DNA of 64,000 nucleotides from Mycobacterium sp. PO1 (GTDB lineage Bacteria; Actinomycetota; Actinomycetes; Mycobacteriales; Mycobacteriaceae): assembly GCF_017312405.1 (NCBI RefSeq), contig NZ_BLTG01000072.1, forward strand, positions 1 through 64,000, written 5' to 3'. The notes under the pieces were generated by a model, which saw only the letters and a program-made list of their open reading frames with translations, was not told the origin of the DNA and made no database searches. Position 1 is the stretch's first letter. Every line of letters starts with the position of its first letter. Made by a program: the position numbers and the translations under genes. Of this stretch, positions 15,481-23,537 are shown in pieces.

Positions 15481-16352
15481 GCCAGTCCCCTCACCGTTCG
15501 TTTCGGCTGACGGGCGCCCTTGATTGACGCAACCATCTCCAGTACTCGACGCGTGGGTCCCACCTCGTGCACCCGGAACATCGCCGCGCCCTCGGCGGCG
15601 GCCATCGCCGTCGCTGCCAGGGTGCCTTCGAGGCGTTCGGTGAGGCCCACACCCAGAGTCTCCCCGACAAAATCTTTGTTGCTCAGCGCCATCAGGACGG
15701 GCCATCCAGTATTTACAAGCTCTTTTACGTGGCGCAACAAACTAAGACCGTGGTAAGTGTTCTTGCCGAAATCGTGGGTCGGGTCGATCAGGATGCCGTC
15801 GCGGCGGACCCCGAGTGCGGCCGCGCGCTCGGCGGCGGCGGTCACCTCGGCGATGACGTCGTCGACCACCCCTCGCTCGGAGATCCCGTAGTTGACGCGG
15901 AACGGCCGGGTGCGCGGCACCGCGCCCCCGGTGTGGGAGCAGACCAGGCCCGCCCCGAACTCCGCCGCGACGCCCGCCAGCTCGGGATCGACCCCACCCC
16001 AGGTGTCGTTGATCAGATCCGCACCCGCCGCGCAGGCCTGCTTGGCCACCTCGGCACGCCAGGTGTCGACGCTGATGAGCTGCTCGGGAAAGGTGCTGCG
16101 CAGCCACTCGATGAAGGGCACCACCCTTGCGATCTCTTCTGCGGTGTCGACGACCTCGCCGGGGCCCGCCTTGACCCCGCCGATGTCCACGACGTCGGCG
16201 CCGTCGGCGATGACCCGGTGGGCGGCCTCTTTGGCCGCCTCGTCGGTGAAGGTGGCGCCGCGGTCGTAGAACGAGTCCGGCGTCCGGTTCACGATCGCCA
16301 TGATCAGCGCACGGTCACCGGCCACCGGCCGGCCCAGAAACGTCGACTCCAC
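15477..16352 (-). CDS. folP2: Dihydropteroate synthase-like protein FolP2
   Basis: A 291-aa TIM-barrel protein of the pterin-binding family. It has MAIVNRTPDSFYDRGATF, ADVVDIGGVKAGPG, DLINDTWGGVDPELA and ILIDPTHDFGKNTYH. It is the FolP2 paralogue next to gpgS, not the folate-operon FolP1. Mycobacterial FolP2 has been reported to lack dihydropteroate synthase activity. The loop NRTPDSF instead of the common NVTPDSF, and the lack of the usual KP.(F/Y)RVHD ending, fit a changed role. The GTG start at 16352 follows TAGCCT by 7 nt (leaderless). Confidence 0.9.
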   Translation of the reverse strand: MESTFLGRPVAGDRALIMAIVNRTPDSFYDRGATFTDEAAKEAAHRVIADGADVVDIGGVKAGPGEVVDTAEEIARVVPFIEWLRSTFPEQLISVDTWRAEVAKQACAAGADLINDTWGGVDPELAGVAAEFGAGLVCSHTGGAVPRTRPFRVNYGISERGVVDDVIAEVTAAAERAAALGVRRDGILIDPTHDFGKNTYHGLSLLRHVKELVNTGWPVLMALSNKDFVGETLGVGLTERLEGTLAATAMAAAEGAAMFRVHEVGPTRRVLEMVASIKGARQPKRTVRGLA

Positions 16353-16359
16353 GCCATTC

Positions 16360-16365
16360 AGGCTA
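16360..16365 (-). promoter_or_regulatory. -10 element of folP2-gpgS
   Basis: TAGCCT on the minus strand ends 7 nt before the GTG at 16352. It gives the folP2-gpgS pair its own leaderless promoter downstream of fadD6. Confidence 0.5.
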
Positions 16366-16423
16366 CGTTCCGGCCGGACCCGTGGTTCCGGCCGGAATGC
16401 GCAGATCGCAGCGCTGGCGGGCG

Positions 16424-18223
16424 CTACTTGGGTTTCTTGCCCGAAGCGACCTCGTCGGGGTACTCGTCGTAGAACGGGACGTAGCCCTCGTCCTTGCCGG
16501 AGAGCACGTACAGCGGGTCGTCGATCGTGACGTCCTCGCTGTCGTCGTCATCGCCGCTGGCCTTGCCGTAACCCTCTTTACGCAGGTCGACCTTCTGGCT
16601 CTTGAACGTCGACGTGTGCGCCAACTCCGTCACCACCCGCACGAACAGCGGCACCGCGTAGCCGGGCAGCTTGTCGTAGGCGGCCTCGGCCAGCGCCTTG
16701 CCGTCGAGCTCGTCACCGTTCTTCAGCTGGATCGCGGCCATGCCGGCCCGACCACCCGCACCCGGCACCTCGACGCCGAAGACCGTCGCCTCCTCGATCT
16801 GCGGATGCGTGGAGATCGCCGCCTCGACCTCCGTGGTTGCGACGTTCTCGCCCTTCCAGCGGAACGTGTCGCCGAGCCGGTCGGTGAACGCGGCGTGCCC
16901 GAAGCCCTGCGCCCGCATCAGGTCCCCCGTGTTGAACCACACGTCGCCCTCCTTGAAGGCATCGCGGACCAGCTTCTTCTCGGTGGCTTCCCTGTCGGTG
17001 TAGCCGTCGAACGGCTGGAAGTTGCTGACCTTGGACAGCAGCAGACCCGGCTCGCCGTTCTCGACCTTGTGCACACGGCCGTCGGGACCGCGTTTCGGTT
17101 CGCCGGTGTCGTGGTCGTACTCGACGAATGCGATCGGGCTGGGACAGATGCCGGTCGTCTTGTCGATGTTGAAGACGTTGACGAACGCGGTGTTGCCTTC
17201 ACTGGCCGCGTAGAACTCGCAGACCCGCTTGATGCCGAACCGCTCGGTGAACTCGTCCCAGATCGCAGGCCGCAACCCGTTACCGCAGATGACCCGCACC
17301 TTGTGCTGGCGATCCGTCGGCTTCTCCGGCTGGTTGAGCAGGTAGCCGCAGATCTCGCCGATGTAGACGAACGCGGTGGCGTCGTAGCGGATGATGTCGT
17401 CCCAGAACTTCGACGCCGAGAACGACTTGCCCAGCGCCAGGGCCGCACCGGAGTTCAGCACGGACGACAGCGCGACCGTCAGCGCGTTGTTGTGGTACAG
17501 CGGCAGGCAGCAGTACAGCGTGTCGCTGCTGTTGAGCCGCAGTCCCAGACCACCGAACCCGGCCAGCGCGCGCAGCCAGCGGTAGTGGGTCATGACGCTG
17601 GCCTTCGGCATACCGGTCGTGCCCGAGGTGAAGATGTAGAAGGCCTTGTCCTTGGCCAGCACGGCATCGGTGGTGGCGGGATTCGTGGTGGGCGCTGTCG
17701 CCGACATCGTGATGACCTCGTCGACGGTCAGCAGGCCGCTGGTGTCCGCGCCGCTCTCGTTGATCTCGTCGATCAGGTCGACCTCGGCGACGACGACCTT
17801 GGCCTCCAACAAGCCGAAACTGTGCTTGAGCACCTCGCCGCGCTGGTGGAAGTTGATCATCCCCGCGACGGCGCCACACTTGACAGCGGCGAGCATCAGC
17901 AGCACCGACTGGGGCGAGTTACGCAGCATGATGCCGACCACGTCGCCGTGCCCGACCCCTTTGGCCGCCAACACCGCGGCGTAGCGGTTGACGGTCTCGT
18001 TGGACTCGCGGTACGTCAGCCGCTCATCGCCGAACTTGATGAACACGTGGTCGCCGTAGCTGGCCGCCCGGTCCTGGAAGATCTTGCCGATCGAGGTCTT
18101 GGCGGACGGCCGGGCACCGAACCCAGTGATCACTCCGCGCAGAATCGTCGGGGTGTCTTTGAGGAAGCCGGGAAGCTGTTTGGCGACGTCGAGGACTCCG
18201 ACGCTGCGGCGCGCCCCACTCAT
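16424..18223 (-). CDS. fadD6: Long-chain acyl-CoA synthetase FadD6
   Basis: A 599-aa very-long/long-chain acyl-CoA ligase of the FATP type. The AMP-binding P-loop is FYIFTSGTTGMPKASVMTHY. The acyl/AMP motif is CEFYAASEGNTAFVN. The hinge is WFNTGDLM, and DRLGDTFRWKGENVAT is the FATP/VLACS signature. It activates fatty acids with ATP and CoA at the membrane. The ATG at 18223 overlaps the stop of a 10-codon upstream ORF by ATGA. A GTG at 18244 has no ribosome-binding site. The length matches M. tuberculosis FadD6 closely. The last ~20 residues are acidic, then Lys/Pro-rich. Confidence 0.93.
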   Translation of the reverse strand: MSGARRSVGVLDVAKQLPGFLKDTPTILRGVITGFGARPSAKTSIGKIFQDRAASYGDHVFIKFGDERLTYRESNETVNRYAAVLAAKGVGHGDVVGIMLRNSPQSVLLMLAAVKCGAVAGMINFHQRGEVLKHSFGLLEAKVVVAEVDLIDEINESGADTSGLLTVDEVITMSATAPTTNPATTDAVLAKDKAFYIFTSGTTGMPKASVMTHYRWLRALAGFGGLGLRLNSSDTLYCCLPLYHNNALTVALSSVLNSGAALALGKSFSASKFWDDIIRYDATAFVYIGEICGYLLNQPEKPTDRQHKVRVICGNGLRPAIWDEFTERFGIKRVCEFYAASEGNTAFVNVFNIDKTTGICPSPIAFVEYDHDTGEPKRGPDGRVHKVENGEPGLLLSKVSNFQPFDGYTDREATEKKLVRDAFKEGDVWFNTGDLMRAQGFGHAAFTDRLGDTFRWKGENVATTEVEAAISTHPQIEEATVFGVEVPGAGGRAGMAAIQLKNGDELDGKALAEAAYDKLPGYAVPLFVRVVTELAHTSTFKSQKVDLRKEGYGKASGDDDDSEDVTIDDPLYVLSGKDEGYVPFYDEYPDEVASGKKPK

Positions 18224-18252
18224 TTCATCTGCCCATCGATACACGTCGTCAT
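18220..18252 (-). CDS. Short upstream ORF coupled to fadD6 (10 aa)
   Basis: ATG at 18252, ten codons reading MTTCIDGQMK, then TGA overlapping the fadD6 ATG. A strong GGAGGAAG (18271-18264) stands 11 nt before this ATG, while fadD6 itself has only a weak site. Ribosomes probably load on the short ORF and pass to fadD6. There is no homology evidence for the peptide. Confidence 0.45.
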   Translation of the reverse strand: MTTCIDGQMK

Positions 18253-18309
18253 GTCGGTGCTTTCTTCCTCCGGTCGTTTGTCGGACACCTTAGTTGCGGC
18301 CGATGCGGG

Positions 18310-18882
18310 TCAGCGGGTCGGTGCGCACGCGGCCAGTGCGGCGTCCACGTCCTCGACGACGATGAGGCGCCGCAGCGCCTCGTCGGCGACGTAGCCGGTG
18401 TCCGCCAGCTGGCGTAGCCAAACCAGCAAACCCTCGTAGTGCCCGAACGGGTCGAGCATCACGATCGGTTTCGAGTGCATACCCAAATACGCCGCTGTCC
18501 AGGCTTCGAAGAATTCCTCCAGCGTGCCGATGCCGCCGGGCAGCGAGATGAACGCGTCGGCGCGGTCCTCCATGACCTGCTTGCGTTCCCGCATCGTGTC
18601 GGTGACGACGAGTTCGTCGGCCTCGGTGTCGGCCACCTCGCGATGGACCAGCGCCTTGGGGATCACGCCGACGGTGTAGCCGCCGTGCGAGCGCGCGGCC
18701 GAGGCGACCGCGCCCATCGCCGAGACGTTGCCGCCTCCGGAGACCAGCGTCCAGCCTTGATCGGCGATGGCTTTGCCGAGCTGGTGGGCCAGGTCGAGCA
18801 ACTCGGGATGCGTCGGGCTCGACGCGCAGTACACGCAGATCGCCCATTCGCGGTCGGGTTCTGGGGACGCTTCTCGGGACAC
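18310..18882 (-). CDS. LOG-family protein (cytokinin-activating phosphoribohydrolase type; Rv1205-like)
   Basis: A 190-aa Rossmann-fold protein of the TIGR00730/LOG family. It has ICVYCASSPTHPEL, LVSGGGNVSAMGAVA, the signature LPGGIGTLEEFFEAW and LGMHSKPIVMLDPFGHY. Family members cleave N6-modified adenosine monophosphates to free cytokinin-like bases. The M. tuberculosis orthologue Rv1205 is tied to cytokinin build-up when not degraded by the proteasome. The GTG at 18882 is 7 nt after TAGGTT and gives nearly the H37Rv length. An ATG at 18900 lies upstream of this -10. It is divergent from the STAND ATPase gene. Confidence 0.88.
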   Translation of the reverse strand: MSREASPEPDREWAICVYCASSPTHPELLDLAHQLGKAIADQGWTLVSGGGNVSAMGAVASAARSHGGYTVGVIPKALVHREVADTEADELVVTDTMRERKQVMEDRADAFISLPGGIGTLEEFFEAWTAAYLGMHSKPIVMLDPFGHYEGLLVWLRQLADTGYVADEALRRLIVVEDVDAALAACAPTR

Positions 18883-18889
18883 ACGGACA

Positions 18890-18905
18890 AACCTAGCCAT
18901 ACACT
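18890..18905. promoter_or_regulatory. Overlapping divergent leaderless -10 elements
   Basis: On the minus strand, TAGGTT (18895-18890) lies 7 nt from the LOG-gene GTG. On the plus strand, TACACT (18900-18905) lies 6 nt from the ATPase-gene ATG. The two hexamers are separated by 4 bp, so RNA polymerase cannot occupy both at once. Confidence 0.5.
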
Positions 18906-18911
18906 CCGGCG

Positions 18912-20912
18912 ATGCCCGTGCGCGCACCGATCGGATGGGTGACCGGACGGTCGGATCCGGCACTCGAGCTCGTCGAACGCGGCGTGCATGCGCAGGCCGG
19001 GGCCGTGTTGATCGGCCCGGCCGGCGTCGGCAAGTCGACGCTGGCCCGCCGCGCGGCCGAACATCTGTCGGCCGAATTCGACCGGGTGGACTGGGTGCTC
19101 GCGACGGCGTCGCCGCCGGACGTGCCGTTCGGGGCCTTCGAGCATCTGCTGGATGTGCCGGAGTCCGGCAAAACCGCCTCGGTGTTGGCGACCGCTCGGC
19201 AGATCGTGGGCGACGGCAGGTTGTTGGTGATCGACGATGCGCACCATCTGGACGCGCTGTCGGCGGCTCTGGTCTACCAACTGGCGGTGAGCCGGGCGGT
19301 CCGCGTGGTGCTCACCGCCACCGTCGGGGAGTGGCCGGTACCGGCGGAGGTCGCCGCTCTGTGGCACGACGACGTCGTGGCGCGGGTGGACGTGACGCCG
19401 CCGGGCCATGAGGACAGCCGGCTGCGGGCGCAGGTCGATACGTTCGTCGCCGGGCTGTCGAGCACGACCCGCCGCGTGCTGGAGTTCCTGGCGGTCGCGG
19501 ATCCGCTGAGCCTCGAGGACGCCGCCGCGCTGACCAGTGCCCACGCTGTCGACGACGGCGTGCAGGCGGGCGCCGTGATCATCAGCCAGGACGGGGTGCG
19601 CCCCGCGCATCCGCTGTTCGTCGACTCGGTGCGCGACCGGCTCGGTGGCCCGGACCTGCGACGCCTGCGGTCGGCGGTGGTGGGCCGGTTGTCGTCGGCG
19701 GGCCCGCGCGGGGTGGTGGGCCGGCTGCGGGTGGCCGCCCTGTCGATCGGCAGCGACAGCCCGCTCCCGGCGCCCGACCTGTGCGCGGCCGCCCGCGAGG
19801 CACTGCGGCTCGGCGACCTGGAACTCAGCGAGCGGCTCGCGCGGGCGGGGCTGGGCGGCGGGCACGATCTCGACGCCCGATTGACCGCCGGCTACGCGCT
19901 GGCGTGGCAGGGCCGCGGACGGGAGGCCGACGCGGTGCTCGCCGGTCTGGACCCCGCATCGCTGAGCGACGACGAACTGATCGCGTGGGCGCTGCCCACC
20001 GCGGCCAACCAGTTCTGGATGCTGTCAGAACCCGCGCGGGCGACCGCGTTCCTGCAGTCCATCCGCGCGAAGGTGGACGATCCGGCGGCACGCACCGCGG
20101 TGGACGCGCTGTCGGCCACGTTCGCGATGAATGCGGGCAACCTCGAGCGGGCCCGTGAGGTGGCCGAGCAGGTGCTGGAATCCACTGACCCCGACGAGAC
20201 CGCGGTCGGCTGGGCGGCGTCGGCGGCGGCGCTGTGCGCGGCGCGCACGGGCCGGTTCGACGACGTGGACGCCCTCGCCGAGCGCGCCGTGTCGGCGGGC
20301 CAACCGGGCCTACTGCGCTTCACCAGCGGGTTCGGACAGACGACCGCGCTGCTGATGACCGGCGAGTCGGATCGCGCGCTGACGCTGGCGCAGCGGCTCA
20401 CCGAGTTCGCCCAGCGCAGACAGCCCGGCCGCGCAATCGGCGAGGTCCTCACCGCTGATGTGCTGCTCGCCAGAGGTGAACTCACTCAAGCGGTCTCGCT
20501 GTTGCGGGACGCTGCAACCACGCTCGCGCCGACCGGATACTCGTGGGGGCCGCTGGCCTGGATGCTGCTTGCGCAGGCGTTGGGCCGGCTCGGCAGGCCG
20601 GCTGATGCGGGTAAGGCGCTGGCACGCGCCGAGGCACGACATGGCCTCAAGTCGATGCTCTTCGCCCCGGAACTGAGCCTGGCTCGCGCCGCGACACTGG
20701 CCGCCCAGCACGACACGCACGGCGCCGTCGAGGCGGCCCGAGCCGCGGTCAAGGCCGCGGAGCGGGGCGGGCAGACCGCGGTGGCGTTGCGGGCCGCCCA
20801 TGTCGGTGCGCGACTCGGGGATGCGCGGGCCGGTGAGACGCTGGCCCGGCTGACCGGTGAGCTGGACTGTGCGTTCGGCCGCGATGCGCTTGCGGAGATC
20901 AACGGGTCGTGA
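18912..20912 (+). CDS. STAND/AAA-type ATPase with helical repeats, no DNA-binding domain (Rv1204c-like)
   Basis: A 666-aa protein. Walker A is LIGPAGVGKSTLARR (residues 34-48) and Walker B is LLVIDDAHHLD (~104-114). A long Ala/Leu-rich alpha-solenoid resembling TPR repeats follows (~270-650). It looks like the ATPase-plus-repeat part of LuxR/LAL regulators, but no LuxR HTH is present at the C terminus, which ends soon after a Leu/Arg-rich helix. It may sense a ligand or act as a signalling scaffold; the function is unknown. It is followed after 73 nt by a probable secreted protein gene, as in Rv1204c-Rv1203c. Confidence 0.75.
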   Translation: MPVRAPIGWVTGRSDPALELVERGVHAQAGAVLIGPAGVGKSTLARRAAEHLSAEFDRVDWVLATASPPDVPFGAFEHLLDVPESGKTASVLATARQIVGDGRLLVIDDAHHLDALSAALVYQLAVSRAVRVVLTATVGEWPVPAEVAALWHDDVVARVDVTPPGHEDSRLRAQVDTFVAGLSSTTRRVLEFLAVADPLSLEDAAALTSAHAVDDGVQAGAVIISQDGVRPAHPLFVDSVRDRLGGPDLRRLRSAVVGRLSSAGPRGVVGRLRVAALSIGSDSPLPAPDLCAAAREALRLGDLELSERLARAGLGGGHDLDARLTAGYALAWQGRGREADAVLAGLDPASLSDDELIAWALPTAANQFWMLSEPARATAFLQSIRAKVDDPAARTAVDALSATFAMNAGNLERAREVAEQVLESTDPDETAVGWAASAAALCAARTGRFDDVDALAERAVSAGQPGLLRFTSGFGQTTALLMTGESDRALTLAQRLTEFAQRRQPGRAIGEVLTADVLLARGELTQAVSLLRDAATTLAPTGYSWGPLAWMLLAQALGRLGRPADAGKALARAEARHGLKSMLFAPELSLARAATLAAQHDTHGAVEAARAAVKAAERGGQTAVALRAAHVGARLGDARAGETLARLTGELDCAFGRDALAEINGS

Positions 20913-20949
20913 CGACGATTTGGTGATCGGGCGCCACGCCCGGCGGCCC

Positions 20950-20988
20950 TAGACTCGGTGCGGAGCAGGCATTGGGAGGCAAGTGATG
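20950..20988 (+). promoter_or_regulatory. TAGACT -10 and GGGAGG ribosome-binding site
   Basis: TAGACT (20950-20955) lies downstream of the ATPase stop. GGGAGG (20974-20979) is 6 nt from the ATG at 20986, which favours it over the adjacent GTG at 20983. This gene is leadered and probably has its own promoter. Confidence 0.45.
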
Positions 20989-21687
20989 GTCGAGCCGTTG
21001 TCGGTGGACACCGACGGTGTGCGTTCCCTCTCGGAAATCCACACCGGCGTGGCGACCGGGTTGGGGTCGCTGAATGCGGCGGCCCCGGGGTCCGCCGCCG
21101 TCGCGACCTCACACGGCACCATCGCCCATGCGGTGCAGACGGCACTGCAAGCCGCACTCGGTAGCCGCTCGGGCACCATGACGGCCACCCAGGACAGCGG
21201 CGCCCGGATCTCGGAACTCCTGCAGCAGGCGGCCGTGGCGTACGAACACGGTGACCAGCGCGGCGCCGCCGCCATCAAGGCCGCCGCCGACGCGCTCGCC
21301 GACGGAGGACCGGCCGGGGCCGGCGCGGCCGGTAACGCCGGCGGCGCGCCCGGAGCCGGTGGGGCATCCGGAGCTGCCGTGTCGGGCTCCGACGCGGTCG
21401 GCCAGGTGGTCGGTCAACTCGGACAGCTCGGGCAGATGGGGCAGCAGCTCGGCGCGCCGTTGGCGGCGCTCGGACAGCCGTTGCAGCAACTCCCCCAGCA
21501 GGTCATGCAGGGTGTTCAGCAGGTCTCCCAGAGCACCGCGGCAGACACGTCGGAGGACAGCGGACCACCTGGAGCCGGCGACGCCGAACCTGCCGACGGC
21601 GCAGCGCCGGGGACGGAGCCGGGCACCGGTACCGCACCCGTCGAGTCCCCGGATTCCGGCGCCGGTGAGGCCCGGCCCTCGACCTAG
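20986..21687 (+). CDS. Probable type VII secretion substrate (EspC/DUF2580-like) with disordered tail
   Basis: A 233-aa protein. Residues 1-105 are a Gly/Ala-rich helical hairpin beginning PLSVDTDGVRSLSEIHTGVA and ending in ISELLQQAAVAYEHGDQRGA. YEHGD (86-90) is a Y-x3-D motif just after the second helix, the general ESX secretion signal. The pattern matches ESX-1-associated EspC-like proteins. Residues 106-233 are Gly-, Gln-, Pro- and Ala-rich low complexity. The position is that of Rv1203c. Secretion is inferred only from pattern. It converges on the ABC-F gene. Confidence 0.6.
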   Translation: MVEPLSVDTDGVRSLSEIHTGVATGLGSLNAAAPGSAAVATSHGTIAHAVQTALQAALGSRSGTMTATQDSGARISELLQQAAVAYEHGDQRGAAAIKAAADALADGGPAGAGAAGNAGGAPGAGGASGAAVSGSDAVGQVVGQLGQLGQMGQQLGAPLAALGQPLQQLPQQVMQGVQQVSQSTAADTSEDSGPPGAGDAEPADGAAPGTEPGTGTAPVESPDSGAGEARPST

Positions 21688-21729
21688 GTCGTCCCGGCGT
21701 CCCTGCGCCCCGGGGCGTCCTCGTCGGCC

Positions 21730-21800
21730 CGGGTGTCCTGGCCGTCCTGGCCGTCCTGGCCGTCCCAGCCGCCCCAGTCGTCCCTACTCGTCCTGGCCGT
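21730..21800. repeat. GTCCTGGCC 9-bp repeats between and into convergent gene ends
   Basis: GTCCTGGCC occurs in a tandem run from about 21735 and again near 21790. The latter lies inside the 3' end of the ABC-F gene, where it encodes the Asp-Gln-Asp-Gly-Gln-Asp-Glu tail. The rest fills the spacer. Confidence 0.7.
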
Positions 21801-23418
21801 CCTGGTCGCCGCCGGTTTCGCTGACCCGACCTCCGGCGAGCCGCACCCGCCGCTGCACCCCGATCCGGTCGAGGAACACCTCGTCGTGACTGACGACGAT
21901 GAACGCTCCCCGGTAGGCGGCCAGCGCCGACTCGAGCTGCGCCACGCCGGCCAGGTCGAGGTTGTTGGTCGGCTCGTCGAGCATCAGCAGCTGTGGGGCC
22001 GGCTCAGCGAACAGCACGCAAGCCAGCGTGGCACGAAGTCGCTCCCCGCCGGACAGTGACCCGGCGGCGGTGTCGACGCTGTCGCCGCGAAACAGAAACT
22101 GCGCCAGCAGATGCCGCTGCCGGGTCAAAGACAGGCTCGGCGCCGCCGCGGCCAGGTTCTCCGCGACCGAGCGGCCGTCGTCGAGTAGGTCCAGCCGCTG
22201 CGACAGGTACGCGACCCGTCCGGCGGCGACGTGGACCTCGCCGCCCTCCGGCTCGATCTCCCCCATCAGCACGCGCAACAACGTGGTCTTGCCGGCCCCG
22301 TTCGGACCGGTCAGCGCGATCCGCTCCGGCCCCCGCACCGCGAATTCCACCTCGTCGAGCACCGCGCGACCGCCACGCGACACGCGTACACCACTGGCGT
22401 GCAACAGTGTTCGACCGGCGGGCACGGCGGTGTCCGGCAGGTCCAGCACCAGAGTGTCCTCCTCGCGTAACGCCCGCTCGGCATCGTCGAGTCGGTTCCG
22501 AGCGTCGTCGACACGCCGGGCGTGCACGCCGTCGCCCCGGCCTGCGGTCTCCTGGGCGCGACGTTTCATCGCCCCGGCCACGATCTTCGGCAGGCCGGCG
22601 TCGGAGAGTGTGCGCTTGGCGTTGCCGGCCTTGCGGTCGGCCCGCTCACGGGCCTGCTGACGCTGCCGCTTCTCTCGTTTCAGGTGCTGCTCGGCGCCGC
22701 GCACCGCCTCCGCGGCGGCGCGCTGAGCCTCGTCGACGGCGGCCAGATAGCCACTGAAGTTCCCGCCGTAGGTGGAGATCCGGCCGTCGCGCAGCTCGGC
22801 GATACGATCCATGCGATCGAGCAGGGCCCGGTCGTGGCTGACAACCACCAACAACCCGGTGTAGTCGTCGAGCGCCGCGTCCAGTCGCTGGCGGGCAGCG
22901 GTGTCGAGGTTGTTGGTGGGTTCGTCGAGCAGCAGGATGTCGGGGCGGCGCAACAACTCTCGCGCCAGCCCGAGGCTGACCACCTCACCGCCGGACAGTG
23001 AGCGCAGCGATCGGTCCAGGCTCACGTCAGCCAGGCCGAGGCGGTCGAGTTGGGCGCGCACCCGCGTCTCGACATCCCAGTCGTCGCCGATCGCGGTGAA
23101 CACCCACTCGCTGGAATCACCGCCCGCCAGCGCCTCGAGTGCCTCGATCACCGCTGCCACGCCGAGCAACTCGGCCACACTGCGGTCATCGAGCAACGGA
23201 AGTGTCTGGGGCAGATAGCCGACGGTCCCGTCCACGACGATCGAACCGCTCGACGGCGTCAGTTCACCGGCGATGAGCCGCAGCAGCGCGCTCTTGCCGG
23301 TGCCGTTGCGGGCGACCAGGCCGGTACGTCCCGGGCCGGGCGCGAACGACAACTCGGTGAACAACGCGGTGCCGTCGTCCCAGCGCAGCGAGACGTCGGA
23401 CAGGGTGAGAGAAGACAT
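21784..23418 (-). CDS. ABC-F family ATPase, probable ribosome-protection protein
   Basis: A 544-aa cytoplasmic protein with two ABC domains and no membrane segments. Domain 1 has ARNGTGKSALL (35-45), LSGGE (141-145) and LLLDEPTNNLD (162-172). Domain 2 has GPNGAGKTTLL (371-381), LSGGE and LMLDEPTNNLD. The ~90-residue linker (235-325) is long and very basic (LKREKRQRQQARERADRK), as in antibiotic-resistance ABC-F proteins that dislodge drugs from the ribosome. The first P-loop begins Ala where Gly is usual. A leader peptide and hairpin upstream suggest induction by stalled ribosomes. The C-terminal tail is repeat-derived. Confidence 0.85.
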   Translation of the reverse strand: MSSLTLSDVSLRWDDGTALFTELSFAPGPGRTGLVARNGTGKSALLRLIAGELTPSSGSIVVDGTVGYLPQTLPLLDDRSVAELLGVAAVIEALEALAGGDSSEWVFTAIGDDWDVETRVRAQLDRLGLADVSLDRSLRSLSGGEVVSLGLARELLRRPDILLLDEPTNNLDTAARQRLDAALDDYTGLLVVVSHDRALLDRMDRIAELRDGRISTYGGNFSGYLAAVDEAQRAAAEAVRGAEQHLKREKRQRQQARERADRKAGNAKRTLSDAGLPKIVAGAMKRRAQETAGRGDGVHARRVDDARNRLDDAERALREEDTLVLDLPDTAVPAGRTLLHASGVRVSRGGRAVLDEVEFAVRGPERIALTGPNGAGKTTLLRVLMGEIEPEGGEVHVAAGRVAYLSQRLDLLDDGRSVAENLAAAAPSLSLTRQRHLLAQFLFRGDSVDTAAGSLSGGERLRATLACVLFAEPAPQLLMLDEPTNNLDLAGVAQLESALAAYRGAFIVVSHDEVFLDRIGVQRRVRLAGGRVSETGGDQDGQDE

Positions 23419-23475
23419 GCGGGAAGGCTCCGAGACAGGGGCGCGAGATGGCCCGGACGGGCGATTGGATGCGAG

Positions 23476-23528
23476 CTCCGGGGAACTATCCGGAGATGTC
23501 TTCTGCTCCCAGCATGGTTGTCACGTTA
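23476..23528 (-). promoter_or_regulatory. Leaderless promoter, leader peptide and hairpin before the ABC-F gene
   Basis: On the minus strand, TAACGT (23528-23523) is 7 nt from an ATG at 23515. A 6-bp hairpin, CTCCGG with CCGGAG (23490-23495 and 23476-23481), spans the stop of the short ORF. An alternative promoter reading uses TTGACG inside the end of dapE, with an AT-rich TATTTAA 4-5 nt upstream, as in WhiB7-dependent promoters. The ABC-F start lies about 67 nt beyond the leader stop. Confidence 0.45.
23486..23515 (-). CDS. Putative leader peptide (9 aa) of the ABC-F gene
   Basis: ATG at 23515 followed by LGAEDISG and TAG. It starts 7 nt after a TAACGT -10, the spacing of leaderless mycobacterial mRNAs. 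Its stop codon is in the loop of a small hairpin, a layout expected for ribosome-dependent attenuation. No coding statistics are possible at this length. Confidence 0.4.
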   Translation of the reverse strand: MLGAEDISG

Positions 23529-23537
23529 TCGGCTTCG

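Noticed and set aside
16382..18394. 670-codon open frame antisense to fadD6 (plus strand)
   Set aside because: It is a product of high GC in third positions of fadD6; no recognisable domain, Asp/Arg/Val-rich.
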